This document shows, in pieces, positions 27,411 to 36,020 of a DNA stretch of 55,454 nucleotides. The DNA lies in the NCBI GenBank assembly GCA_040752275.1, contig JBFMFH010000105.1:1-55454 (forward strand), read 5' to 3'. A program made the position numbers and the translations under genes. How positions within the stretch are numbered: position 1 is the stretch's first letter; each line of letters begins with the position of its first letter. This DNA is from JBFMFH01 sp040752275. Its GTDB lineage: Bacteria > Acidobacteriota > Vicinamibacteria > Vicinamibacterales > JAKQTR01. The notes beneath the pieces are model-generated. The model made no database searches. It was not told the origin of the DNA and worked only from the letters and a program-made list of their open reading frames with translations.

Positions 27411-27551
27411 GACGCGGCTCGGAAATCGTCGTCTCCTCCCGTGAGGGGGTCACCGCACTGGTAGGTCCACATTCCGCGGGTGCCATCGACTCTTACTGGC
27501 CATGCCTGGCCGCTGATGTTCGGCGCGACGCGCGTAAGCAAGGGGGACACA

Positions 27552-28499
27552 ATGTTGAGGGGATTTCGGCGGGGCGCTTTGCTGATTCTCGTCGTCGGGC
27601 TGGCCCTGTCGGTCATCGCCTGCAGCCAAGTCGGCAAGCTCCAGGGCAAGAAGGCGTTCAGGGAAGCCAACACGCTGTACACGCAGCAGGAGTACAAGCG
27701 TGCGGCCGAGAAATACGAGGAAGCCGTCGCGGCCGACCCCGAATTGTCGGTGGCCTACTTCTACCTGGGCAACAGCTACGACAACCTGTACAAGCCGAGC
27801 CGCCGGGGCGAGGCCGACAATGACGCCTACCTGACCAAGGCCATCGAGAACTACGGGAAGGCGGCCGACAAGGAGCAGGACCCGAAACTCCGCCGGCTGG
27901 CCCTCGAGTACCTCGTCGCCGCCTACGGGCCGGACAAGATGAATGACCCAACGCAGGCCGAACCCATCGTCCAGCGGATGATCGAACTCGATCCCCAGGA
28001 GCCGTCCAACTACTTCGCCCTGGCCAAGATCTACGAGGACATGGGCGAGTACGAGAAGGCCGAGCAGGTCCTGCTCGACGCGAAGAAGGCGCGGCCGAAC
28101 GACGCCAACGTCTACCTCCAACTGGCGGGCTTCTTCAACCGCCAGGAGGAGTTCGACAAGACGATCGAGGCCCTCCAGGAGCGGGCCAGGGTCGAACCCA
28201 ACAATCCGGAGGCGTTCTATACGATCGCCACCTATTACTGGGACAAGGCCTACCGCGACTTCCGCCTCAAGGAAGCCGACAAGAAGGACTACGTGCTGAA
28301 GGGCATCGACGAAGTCGACAAGGCGCTGCAGATCAAGTCGGACTACATGGATGCCCTGACCTACAAGAACCTCCTGCTCCGCCTGCAGGCCAATCTCGAG
28401 AAGGACCCGGCCAAGCAGCAGGCGCTCATCAAGGAAGCCGACAGGCTGCGCGACCAGGCCCTCGAGCTCAAGAAGAGGAAGGTCGCCGGGCTCGGCTAG
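27552..28499 (+). CDS. TPR-repeat lipoprotein
   Basis: 315 aa. N-terminal signal with a lipobox (LALSVIAC, Cys at 25), so it should be lipidated by Lgt and processed by LspA. About five TPR units follow (YTQQEYKRAAEKYEEAVAAD, ALAKIYEDMGEYEKAEQVLL, LQLAGFFNRQEEFDKTIEAL), then a Lys-rich C-terminal helix. It is probably a periplasm-facing scaffold; partners unknown. The ATG at 27552 has AGGGGG upstream and sits at the signal peptide. The longer frame from 27480 has no sense as a signal. Confidence 0.88.
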   Translation: MLRGFRRGALLILVVGLALSVIACSQVGKLQGKKAFREANTLYTQQEYKRAAEKYEEAVAADPELSVAYFYLGNSYDNLYKPSRRGEADNDAYLTKAIENYGKAADKEQDPKLRRLALEYLVAAYGPDKMNDPTQAEPIVQRMIELDPQEPSNYFALAKIYEDMGEYEKAEQVLLDAKKARPNDANVYLQLAGFFNRQEEFDKTIEALQERARVEPNNPEAFYTIATYYWDKAYRDFRLKEADKKDYVLKGIDEVDKALQIKSDYMDALTYKNLLLRLQANLEKDPAKQQALIKEADRLRDQALELKKRKVAGLG

Positions 28500-28852
28500 G
28501 GCTCGGCCTGTCATCCTTCCCTCGCGGGTCCTGTCGCCGGACAGCCCACCGCTGCTCAGACCCACAAACATGACCACGGCTGAGGGTCTTCCGCCGCGGC
28601 GGGCGCCCGTCCGGCGCCACCCGCTCGGGATCACCGCCCCGTCTCCTGCAGCCGCAGGCCGCGGCGGGGCTCATCTGTTCTGTGTGATCCGAGGCCGCCT
28701 CCCCACGGCTCAAGCCCTGGGACTACACGGGGGCTTCGCCCGTCCTGGCCCGCTGGGGTACAAAAGGACAGGCCGACACCCGCGCCGGATGTCGGCCACT
28801 CACCTACGCTTCCGCCCGTCCGCGGGCGGTCACCCGAACCTGAAACCGTCCC
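28500..28852. other. Intergenic region between convergent genes with hairpins
   Basis: No coding frame. It contains the dispersed repeat at 28638-28690 and two hairpins: 28771-28797 (GGCCGACA / TGTCGGCC, 11-nt loop) and 28812-28829 (CCGCCCG-TCCG-CGGGCGG). Neither has a U-tract; they may separate the two convergent transcripts. Confidence 0.5.
28638..28690. repeat. Dispersed GC-rich repeat, copy 1
   Basis: CCCGTCTCCT, three variable bases, then the 19-nt core GCCGCAGGCCGCGGCGGGG, and TCTGT...GTGATCC. The same order recurs at 55400-55445 in the same orientation. Neither copy is coding. Confidence 0.7.
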
Positions 28853-29323
28853 TCAGTTCCCGCCGGTCTGGACGCCGGCGGCCAGGCGCATGCCTTCGGT
28901 CACGATGCCGACCTTCTCGACGCCGGCACCCTTGGCCGCGTCGATGACCTCGACGATGTCGCCGTAGCGCAGCGACGCTGCCCCGACGATGAACATCGTC
29001 TTGTCCTTGCGCTCCTCGAAGATGCCGCGCAACCGCGACTCGAGGTCGGCGATCGTAACATCCTGCTTGTTCACGGCGATACGCCGATCGGCGGAGTACT
29101 CGACCACGATCTGCGTGCTGACGTCGGTCGGCTGTTCGGCGCCTTTCGTCTCGAGCGGCAGGTTGATGTCGAGCCCCTTCTGCGTGAGGGGAAGGGCCGC
29201 CATGAAGATGATCAGCAGCACGAGGAGCACATCGATCAGCGGCGTGACGTTCATGTCCGCGCTGGCGTGCAGCTCCTCGGCCTTGATGTTCTTCTCGGCC
29301 CCGAAGTGCTTGTGCGCTGCCAT
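28853..29323 (-). CDS. exbD: ExbD/TolR-family proton-channel subunit (second copy)
   Basis: 156 aa. Single N-terminal TM helix with the proton-relay Asp (MNVTPLIDVLLVLLIIFM), followed by a periplasmic ExbD/TolR domain. It works with ExbB to energise TonB. The ATG overlaps the stop of the first exbD by one base (TAATG). Compared with the upstream copy, the N-terminus is longer and charged (HKHFGAEKNIKAEELHASAD). Confidence 0.93.
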   Translation of the reverse strand: MAAHKHFGAEKNIKAEELHASADMNVTPLIDVLLVLLIIFMAALPLTQKGLDINLPLETKGAEQPTDVSTQIVVEYSADRRIAVNKQDVTIADLESRLRGIFEERKDKTMFIVGAASLRYGDIVEVIDAAKGAGVEKVGIVTEGMRLAAGVQTGGN

Positions 29324-29760
29324 TACTGCCCTCCCACTTCGCCGGGCCGGATCTTGCGTTCCGTCACGAGCCCGATGTTCTCGATCTGGGCCTCCCGCAG
29401 GCGGTCCATGACCGACATGATCGTCCCGTACGGCGCGTCCTCGTCGCCCTTGATGAGAACGAGCTTCTCCTTCTTGTTCTCGAGCACCGCATCGATCTGC
29501 ACCCGCAGGTCGTCCTCACGGATCGGTATCCCGTTCAGGTACAGCCGCTTGTCGGCCGTGACGGCGACAACGGTCTGCTCCTGCGTCTCGGGCTTGTCCG
29601 TGCTGTTGGACGCCAGGGGCAGCTTGACATCGACGCCCTTCTGCAGCATCGGGGCGACGAGCATCATGATGATCAGCAGCACCAACATGACGTCGACGAG
29701 CGGCGTGACGTTGATGTCCGCCTTGAGGCCGCCCTTGGCCCCACCGACATCCATAGCCAT
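29323..29760 (-). CDS. exbD: ExbD/TolR-family proton-channel subunit (first copy)
   Basis: 145 aa with the family TM helix INVTPLVDVMLVLLIIMML and its conserved Asp, then a periplasmic domain ending DRLREAQIENIGLVTERK. It lies 99 bp downstream of exbB and directly upstream of a second, divergent exbD. Paired ExbD paralogues are common in TonB operons of this kind of bacterium and may form heteromeric channels. Confidence 0.93.
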   Translation of the reverse strand: MAMDVGGAKGGLKADINVTPLVDVMLVLLIIMMLVAPMLQKGVDVKLPLASNSTDKPETQEQTVVAVTADKRLYLNGIPIREDDLRVQIDAVLENKKEKLVLIKGDEDAPYGTIMSVMDRLREAQIENIGLVTERKIRPGEVGGQ

Positions 29761-29859
29761 GTGGCCGTCTCCTTCTTCGCCTTCTGCGCGTGCGGCCGAG
29801 CCCGATGCCGGCCCGGTGGCGATCCGGGCCGGACACCTGTTGCGGGGTGGCCGACGGCG

Positions 29860-30534
29860 TCAGGCCGTCTTCTTGATGAAGTAGTCCACGAGCTCCGACG
29901 CGGAGTTGTCCATCTCCACGTTGAAGTACTCGATCCGGCCGCTGAAGTAGTTGTACAGCCACACCGCGGGGATGGCCACGATCAGCCCGAGCGCGGTCTC
30001 GACCAGCGCTTCGGCGATACCAGCCGACACCGCGCCGATGCCGCCCGACCCGGTCGCCGCGATGCCCTGGAACGCGGTGATGATGCCGATGACCGTGCCG
30101 AGCAGTCCGACGAACGGGGCCGTCGCGCCGATGGTCGCCAGCGACGACACCCCGCGCTTCAGGTCGGACCCCGTGAGCGCCGTCGCACGCTGGATGGCCC
30201 GGCGGACGGTGTCGACCATGTCCTCACGGCTCAGCGAGGACCCGCCGGCCTCGGTCTGGAACTGGTACTCGTTGAGGCCGGCCAGCACGACCTTCGCGAG
30301 GTGGCTGTACCGGAAGTCCTTCTTCTGCGACAGCGCGAGGGCGTCCTTCAGGCGGCCTTCCTTGAGGTGCTTGGCCACCTGCGGCGCATACGCCTTCGAC
30401 TGCTGCCGGGCCTTCAGGAAGGTGTAGAAGCGCTCGACAGCCACGCCGAACGAGATAATCGACATAAAGAACAGGACGTAGGCGATGGCCTTCGCGAACC
30501 ATCCCATCTGCTGCCACATCTCAAGTAGATTCAT
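29860..30534 (-). CDS. exbB: MotA/TolQ/ExbB proton-channel protein
   Basis: 224 aa, three TM helices: one near the N-terminus (WFAKAIAYVLFFMSIISFGVA) and two in the conserved C-terminal block (LATIGATAPFVGLLGTVIGI, ALGLIVAIPAVWLYNYF). It forms the pentameric proton channel with ExbD and couples the proton gradient to TonB. Second gene of the tonB operon. Confidence 0.94.
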   Translation of the reverse strand: MNLLEMWQQMGWFAKAIAYVLFFMSIISFGVAVERFYTFLKARQQSKAYAPQVAKHLKEGRLKDALALSQKKDFRYSHLAKVVLAGLNEYQFQTEAGGSSLSREDMVDTVRRAIQRATALTGSDLKRGVSSLATIGATAPFVGLLGTVIGIITAFQGIAATGSGGIGAVSAGIAEALVETALGLIVAIPAVWLYNYFSGRIEYFNVEMDNSASELVDYFIKKTA

Positions 30535-30648
30535 GTCTCTCCATCCTCCGGAAACCGACGATGTTACCGATACCCAGCCGGGCGACGCCTCGGGCGGTCC
30601 CAGCGCCCCTCCCGCTCCCGGCGCTCCGGGGCGCGCGGGGCCCCCTTC

Positions 30649-31365
30649 CTACTGCAGCGTGAAGTTGACCGTGACCGTCATGATGACGGGCACCGGCACG
30701 CCGTTGAGCAGCGTCGGCGTGAACTCCCACTGGCGGACCGCATCGAGGGCTGCCTGATCGAGCAACGGGATCGACCGCAGCACGCGCGCGTCCTTCACCT
30801 TCCCATCCGGCCCGATCGTCGCCTCGATGATGACCACGCCTTGCACGCGGGCCGACTGGGCGATGCTCGGATAGATGGGCTTCACGTCCCGGATCTTCGT
30901 CGGCGGACGGATGTTGCCACCGACGCGGACCGGCGCCTGCGGCGGCGGCGGCGGCGGCGCTTCGGGCAGACCGCCCACCACGCCTCCAACCACGCCTCCC
31001 GGCACGCCTCCCTCGACACCCCCGGCAACGCCGCCCTCGGGTCCGACCTCGATGCCGGTCTCGGGCTTGATCTCCGACGGCGCCTCGACCGGCGCGGCCG
31101 CCGGGTTGACTTCCATCACGGGCTTGGGTGCCGCGGCCTGTGGCGGCGGCGGTGGCGGCGGCGGCGGTGGCGGCGGTGGCGGTGCCGCCACGAATGCCAT
31201 CATCGCGGGCGGAGTCGGCAGGATATCCGCAGCCATCAGGGGGATGATGACGATGGCCAGCACGAGTATGGCGTGGAGCAGAATCGAGAGCGGCATCGTG
31301 TACCACTTGCGGCTCCCGAGCGTGATTGAGGACTTCACGACGTCCCCGAACATGTCACGTGGCAC
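30649..31365 (-). CDS. tonB: TonB family energy transducer
   Basis: 238 aa. N-terminal membrane anchor (PLSILLHAILVLAIVIIPLM), an uninterrupted run of 14 prolines, a Gly/Val-rich linker built of GGV-type repeats, a second Pro run, and the C-terminal TonB domain (PIYPSIAQSARVQGVVIIEA, WEFTPTLLNGVPVPVIMTV). It spans the periplasm and opens outer-membrane TonB-dependent receptors. It heads the operon behind a perfect-consensus promoter. The Gly/Val linker replaces the usual Lys-Pro/Glu-Pro spacer. Confidence 0.93.
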   Translation of the reverse strand: MPRDMFGDVVKSSITLGSRKWYTMPLSILLHAILVLAIVIIPLMAADILPTPPAMMAFVAAPPPPPPPPPPPPPPQAAAPKPVMEVNPAAAPVEAPSEIKPETGIEVGPEGGVAGGVEGGVPGGVVGGVVGGLPEAPPPPPPQAPVRVGGNIRPPTKIRDVKPIYPSIAQSARVQGVVIIEATIGPDGKVKDARVLRSIPLLDQAALDAVRQWEFTPTLLNGVPVPVIMTVTVNFTLQ

Positions 31366-31417
31366 CGGTTATCCTCCTACACCCTTTCAGGCTCACGCGG
31401 TTGAACGAAGGTTGCCG

Positions 31418-31447
31418 ATTATATCGAGCGCCCGAAACGCGTGTCAA
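31418..31447 (-). promoter_or_regulatory. Perfect-consensus sigma70 promoter of the tonB operon
   Basis: TTGACA (31447-31442), an 18-bp spacer, TATAAT (31423-31418). Both hexamers match consensus exactly. The predicted start is near 31411, a leader of about 46 nt before the tonB ATG. No Fur-box-like palindrome is evident. Confidence 0.85.
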
Positions 31448-31577
31448 CGAAACCGGGACACGCCTCCCGGCCCTCGTCCAGGGCTTCCCACAAGCAGTTA
31501 GACACCGGTTCCCCGGAATCGGCCATCCGGGCCGGCGCCGGGATTCCCGGCCGAAACGCGGGCGGCGTGGACCCCAT

Positions 31578-32201
31578 TCACACGCGCGCGTCGCGGACGC
31601 GGTCGGCCCCGTCATGGGCTCGCACCCGGTCGGGCAGCGACATCCCGCCGGTCAGAATGACGCGCACGCCCTCCTCCACGCTCAGGTCCGGATAGCTGAC
31701 CTCCTCGTGCGGCACGAGCACCAGATCGCCGAGATACAGGTGGTTGGTGGGCACGTAGACCGCCACCAGCCGCTCCGGCCCGCGCCCGAGATCCAGCGTG
31801 AACTCCCTCGTCAGGAACCCGAGCACGCGGCCGCGCCGCGGATCTTCGACGATCACCACGCGCTTGAACCCGTACGCGTTGTCGGGCGAGAAGGCCTCCA
31901 CCAACTGCTTCACCGGCGAGTAGATGGTCCGGAACACCGGCACGCGCACGAGGGCGGATTCGGCCACGCCCACCAGGCGCTTGCCGAGCATGTTGCTGGC
32001 GAGGACGCCGACCAGGAGGACCAGCAGCGCGGTGGACAGGATGCCCAGTCCGGGGACCTCGACGCCAATCCAGCGCTCCCACACGGGCCCGACGAATCCG
32101 TCGACCAGTTGGAAGATCCACACGAGCGTGGCGAGGCTGATCACCAGCGGCACCATGACGACCAGGCCGGTCACGAACTTCCGCCGCATCCAGTTCAGCA
32201 C
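31578..32201 (-). CDS. DUF502 membrane protein
   Basis: 207 aa with two N-terminal TM helices (FVTGLVVMVPLVISLATLVWI; LGILSTALLVLLVGVLASNML) and a soluble domain with the DUF502 signatures PVFRTIYSPVKQLVEAF, VVIVEDPRRGRVLGFLT and VYVPTNHLYLGDLVLVP. Function is unknown in bacteria; plant homologues are membrane-associated. Last gene of the tgt-sec-uppP run, 4 bp from uppP. Confidence 0.88.
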   Translation of the reverse strand: MLNWMRRKFVTGLVVMVPLVISLATLVWIFQLVDGFVGPVWERWIGVEVPGLGILSTALLVLLVGVLASNMLGKRLVGVAESALVRVPVFRTIYSPVKQLVEAFSPDNAYGFKRVVIVEDPRRGRVLGFLTREFTLDLGRGPERLVAVYVPTNHLYLGDLVLVPHEEVSYPDLSVEEGVRVILTGGMSLPDRVRAHDGADRVRDARV

Positions 32202-32205
32202 CGCT

Positions 32206-33021
32206 CTAGCTCCACCCGCCCCACCACCAGACCGCCAGCGCGGCGGCCAGCGCCAGCCGGTACCAGGCGAAGACCGCCAGGGTGTGTCCGCTCAGGTACC
32301 GCAGCAGGTACTTGATCGCCAGATAGCCGACGATGCCGGACGCGATCGTCCCGATCGCGAACCGGAGCGCGTCGGCCGCCGACAGCCCCTCGGCGGCCAG
32401 CGCCAGGGCCTCGTGGCCGGCGGCCGCCACGATGGCCGGGACACCGAGCAGGAACGAGAAGCGCGCAGCCGCCTCGCGCTTCAGGCCCAGGAGCATCGCC
32501 AGGGCGATCGTCGCGCCGGAACGCGAGACGCCCGGCACGAGGGCGAAGGCCTGGGCGGCCCCGATCCCGAGGGCTTCCCCGAAGCCAAGGGTCTCGGCCT
32601 CGCGCCGCCTCGCGCCGAGCCGCTCCGCGACGAAAAACAACAGGGCACCGGCAGCCAGCATGGCGGCCGCCACGGCCGGCGTGCGCAGCCGCGACTCGAT
32701 GACCCCGATCGCCGCCAGCCCGACGATGACGACGGGCAGCGTCCCGACGCTCACCAGGCGCAGCAGGTGCGCCGGGCCACGGCTGCCGGCCCTCAGGAGC
32801 TGAGGGGACGCGCGCAGCATGGCCCGGAGGTCCGACCGGAAGTAGGCGACGACGGCCGCCAGGGTGCCGACGTGGCAGGCCACATCGAACGCCAGTCCCA
32901 GTTGGCCGGCATCCAGGCCCAGGAACACCCGCGCCAGGATGAGATGCGCCGAGCTGGACACGGGCAGGAACTCGGTGAGCCCCTGCACGATCCCGAGCGC
33001 CAGCGCCTGCAGCAGCGACAC
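32206..33021 (-). CDS. uppP: Undecaprenyl-diphosphatase
   Basis: 271-aa integral membrane enzyme that recycles undecaprenyl pyrophosphate for peptidoglycan synthesis (BacA family). Both family motifs are present: GIVQGLTEFLPVSSSAHLIL at the N-terminus with the catalytic Glu/Ser/His region, and PGVSRSGATIA in the middle. About eight TM helices, standard length. Fifteen bp downstream of secF. Confidence 0.96.
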   Translation of the reverse strand: MSLLQALALGIVQGLTEFLPVSSSAHLILARVFLGLDAGQLGLAFDVACHVGTLAAVVAYFRSDLRAMLRASPQLLRAGSRGPAHLLRLVSVGTLPVVIVGLAAIGVIESRLRTPAVAAAMLAAGALLFFVAERLGARRREAETLGFGEALGIGAAQAFALVPGVSRSGATIALAMLLGLKREAAARFSFLLGVPAIVAAAGHEALALAAEGLSAADALRFAIGTIASGIVGYLAIKYLLRYLSGHTLAVFAWYRLALAAALAVWWWGGWS

Positions 33022-33036
33022 CCGCCGGCCCTGGCC

Positions 33037-34026
33037 CTAGGAGGCGCGGCCCTTGCGGGAGCCCTTCTTCCGGGCGCTGTTGAGGTTGCCGGCCTGGGCG
33101 GGCGCCGCGACCGGCGCCCGGCCGGTCTCGCGCTTCCGGCTGAGGAGGATGGCGATCGCCGCGGCGATGAACACGGTCGAGTACGTGCCGCTGACGATCC
33201 CCACCAGCATCGTGAACGCGAAGCCTTTCAGCACTTCACCGCCGAAGACGAACAACGAGAGCACGGCGAGGAACGTCGTCCCGGCCGTGATGATCGTCCG
33301 GCCGAGCGTCTGGTTCACCGCGGTGTTGACGATGTGCACCAGCGAGTCGCGCCTCATGATCCGGAAGTTCTCCCGGACCCGGTCGAAGATGACAATGGTG
33401 TCGTTGACCGAGTAGCCGGTGATCGTCAGGATGGCCGCCACGACGTTGAGCGACAGGTCGTACCCGAAGAAGGTCAGGAAGGCGAGGGTGACGAAGATGT
33501 CGTGGAACGTCGCGGCAATCGCGCCGATGGCGAAACTGAAGCGGAATCGGAACGCGATGTAGACCGTGATGCCGAGGATCGAGAAGAGCGTCGCCAGGAT
33601 CCCCTTGCGCTGCAACTGGGCGCCGATGACGGGGCCGACGACCTCGGTGCCCACGACCTCGAAGCTCCCGAGATTCGCCTGTTCCAGCGCGGCCCTGGCG
33701 GTGTTCACGTCCTGCTCGAGCAGCGCGCCTTCCTCACGCTGGACGGTCTGCGGCAGCCGGATCAGGATCTCGTTCGCGGACGCGGCGCCGTACTTCTGGA
33801 CGACCTTCTCGCCCGGCATCCGGTCGAGGGCGGCCCGCACCCGGTCCTCCGAGACGGGTGCCGTGAACTTGACGATGATGAGCGTGCCGCCCTTGAAGTC
33901 GATGCCGAGGGGGATGCCCTGCGTCCACATGGCGGCCACGCCGGCCAGGATCACGACGAGGGACAGGGCGATGGCGTACCAGCGCCAGCGGATGAAATCG
34001 TAGTTGGGACTCTTGAAGATCTGCAT
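33037..34026 (-). CDS. secF: Protein translocase subunit SecF
   Basis: 329 aa, six TM helices with the SecF marks GIDFKGGTLIIV, FDRVRENFRIM and VNQTLGRTIITAGTTFLAV. It partners SecD to pull proteins through SecYEG using the proton gradient. A basic tail (NSARKKGSRKGRAS) follows the last helix. Eight bp after secD. Confidence 0.96.
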   Translation of the reverse strand: MQIFKSPNYDFIRWRWYAIALSLVVILAGVAAMWTQGIPLGIDFKGGTLIIVKFTAPVSEDRVRAALDRMPGEKVVQKYGAASANEILIRLPQTVQREEGALLEQDVNTARAALEQANLGSFEVVGTEVVGPVIGAQLQRKGILATLFSILGITVYIAFRFRFSFAIGAIAATFHDIFVTLAFLTFFGYDLSLNVVAAILTITGYSVNDTIVIFDRVRENFRIMRRDSLVHIVNTAVNQTLGRTIITAGTTFLAVLSLFVFGGEVLKGFAFTMLVGIVSGTYSTVFIAAAIAILLSRKRETGRAPVAAPAQAGNLNSARKKGSRKGRAS

Positions 34027-34034
34027 CGAAGGGC

Positions 34035-35660
34035 TCAGATGCTGAGTTCCGCCACGCGGCGGCGCGACAGGACCAGTTCGAACAGCGTGCGCGACACGAA
34101 CACCGCCGTGAAGACGTTGGAGAGCAACCCGATGGAGAGCGTCGTCGCGAAACCGCGGATCGGGCCCGTGCCGAACTGGAACAGGAATGCCGCCGAGATC
34201 AGCGACGCGACGTGCGTGTCGAGAATCGTGAGGAACACACGATCGAAGCCGGCGGAAATCGCCTGCTTCACGCCCTTCTGGGCGGCCAGCTCCTCCTTGA
34301 TTCGCTCGAAGATCAGCACGTTCGAGTCGACGCCCATCCCGATCGTCAGGATGAACCCGGCCACGCCCGGCAGGGTCATGGTCGCGTCGAGATACGACAT
34401 CATGGCCAGGAGGACCAGCAGGTTGATCACCATCGAGACAATCGCGTTGATGCCCGACAACCGGTAGTACGCCAGCATGAAGAGGACGACCAGCGCGAGC
34501 CCGCCGAGTGACGCCGTGACGCCCGCCCGGATCGAGTCCGCCCCGAGGCTCGGCCCCACCGTGCGCTCTTCGAGGTAGGTCAGCGACGCCGGCAACGCGC
34601 CCGACCGCAGGATCAGGGCCAGGTCCTGGGCCTCCTGGAGCGTGAAGGTCCCGGTGATGCGTCCGTCGTCGGTGATGCGCTCCTCGATGACGGGAGCCGA
34701 CTCGACGCGGTTGTCCAGGATGATCGCGAGCCGGCGGCCGACATTGTCGCCCGTCGACCGCCCGAACTTCCGGGCGCCTTCGTTGTTCAGCGAGAACCCG
34801 ATGGCCGGGCGGCTGTTCTCGTCGAGGGTCTGGCGGGCCGTGCGCAGATCGCGTCCCGTCACGGCGGCCACCTTGCGGACCAGGTAGTAGACCGTCTCAG
34901 GCCGCTCGCCCGCCTGCACGGCCTGGTCCGAGACCCCGGGCACGACTTCGAGGTTCGACGGCACGATGCCCCCGCGGCTCTGCAGGAGCGCGTCGCGGGT
35001 GCTCATCGGCCCGTCTTCGACGATCTTCAGCTCGAGCAGCGCCGTCGACCGGATGATTTCCTTCGCCCGCTGGGGGTTGGCCACACCGGGCAACTGCACG
35101 ATGATCTGGTCGCCGCCGGCTCCGCTCCGCGCCACGATCGGCTCGGCCACCCCGAGCTCGTTCACGCGGCGCTCGATGGTCTGCAGCGCCTGCTCGACCG
35201 ACTCGTCGCGCAACTGCACGATCAGGTTCGGCTTCAGCACGAACGAGTACTCGCCGCCGGCTCCGGACTCGCGGTTGAAGGTCGCCGAGATCTCGTTGGC
35301 CAGGTCGCGGAACTCGCCGTCCTTGTCTGCCGGCACCCCGCTGACGCCGAAGCGGGTCGGATCGATCACGTTCATCCCCGACACCTGGAGGCCGCGGTCA
35401 TCGAGCTGCTCCTGGAACCGCTCCATCGTCGTCTCGGTCTCGAGCCGCAGGGCATCGTCGGTCTGCACGCGCAGCACGAGGTGAACGCCGCCCTGCAGGT
35501 CGAGCCCGAGCCGCACCTTGGTCAGCCGGTCCGCCGGCGCAGCCTGGCCCTGCATCGCCCGGAACACGGCCGGGAAGTTGGTGAAGCCCGAGATCGAGAC
35601 CACCACGACCCCGACGACGGCCAGCACGCGCCAGCGAAGATTCTTGTCCATGTCGGTCAC
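34035..35660 (-). CDS. secD: Protein translocase subunit SecD
   Basis: 541 aa: N-terminal TM, the D1 motif LGLDLQGGVHLVL, a large periplasmic P1 domain, then the C-terminal TM bundle with LILRSGALPASL, GVDSNVLIFERIKEEL and FGTGPIRGFATTLSIGL. The GTG at 35660 overlaps the yajC stop (GTGA); an ATG at 35651 is equally plausible. Slightly shorter than the E. coli protein, normal for this branch. Confidence 0.96.
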   Translation of the reverse strand: MTDMDKNLRWRVLAVVGVVVVSISGFTNFPAVFRAMQGQAAPADRLTKVRLGLDLQGGVHLVLRVQTDDALRLETETTMERFQEQLDDRGLQVSGMNVIDPTRFGVSGVPADKDGEFRDLANEISATFNRESGAGGEYSFVLKPNLIVQLRDESVEQALQTIERRVNELGVAEPIVARSGAGGDQIIVQLPGVANPQRAKEIIRSTALLELKIVEDGPMSTRDALLQSRGGIVPSNLEVVPGVSDQAVQAGERPETVYYLVRKVAAVTGRDLRTARQTLDENSRPAIGFSLNNEGARKFGRSTGDNVGRRLAIILDNRVESAPVIEERITDDGRITGTFTLQEAQDLALILRSGALPASLTYLEERTVGPSLGADSIRAGVTASLGGLALVVLFMLAYYRLSGINAIVSMVINLLVLLAMMSYLDATMTLPGVAGFILTIGMGVDSNVLIFERIKEELAAQKGVKQAISAGFDRVFLTILDTHVASLISAAFLFQFGTGPIRGFATTLSIGLLSNVFTAVFVSRTLFELVLSRRRVAELSI

Positions 35661-36016
35661 CGCTGGCCGGCCATGTCCGGCGCCACGGGCTCCTGGCCCT
35701 GCATGCCGCCAACGGCCGCCTTGGCTATCTCGATGCGCACCTTGTCCGCGATCTGCAACTGAACCGTCTTGTCGTTGATCCGCGTGATCACCCCGTAGAT
35801 CCCGCCCGTCGTGACGACCCGGTCATTGACCTTGAGGTTCGTGAGGAAGTGCTGGACCTTCTTCTGCCGGCGCTGCATGGGCAGCAGGATGATGAAGTAG
35901 AAGATCGCGAGGACGAGGGCGAAGGGGATCAACTGCACCCAGGGATTGACACTTCCCCCGGACGGAGCTCCCAGGGCGAGAACGAGACTCGAACTGAACG
36001 TCACGGCGTTGGTCAT
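35657..36016 (-). CDS. yajC: Preprotein translocase accessory subunit YajC
   Basis: 119 aa with a single TM helix (LIPFALVLAIFYFIILLPMQ), the RRQKKVQHFLTNLKVNDRVV basic motif and a small soluble domain (TTGGIYGVITRINDKTVQL). The N-terminal MTNAVTFSSSLVLALGAPSG resembles a short signal or linker. Order tgt-yajC-secD-secF is the classic bacterial operon; tgt ends 4 bp upstream. Confidence 0.95.
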   Translation of the reverse strand: MTNAVTFSSSLVLALGAPSGGSVNPWVQLIPFALVLAIFYFIILLPMQRRQKKVQHFLTNLKVNDRVVTTGGIYGVITRINDKTVQLQIADKVRIEIAKAAVGGMQGQEPVAPDMAGQR

Positions 36017-36020
36017 CGGG

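Noticed and set aside
27411..27551. Riboswitch in the 135-nt leader of the TPR lipoprotein gene
   Set aside because: No recognisable aptamer core or terminator/antiterminator pair.
31924..34467. 847-aa open frame opposite uppP, secF and secD
   Set aside because: Arg/Gln/His/Asp-rich shadow spanning several real genes.
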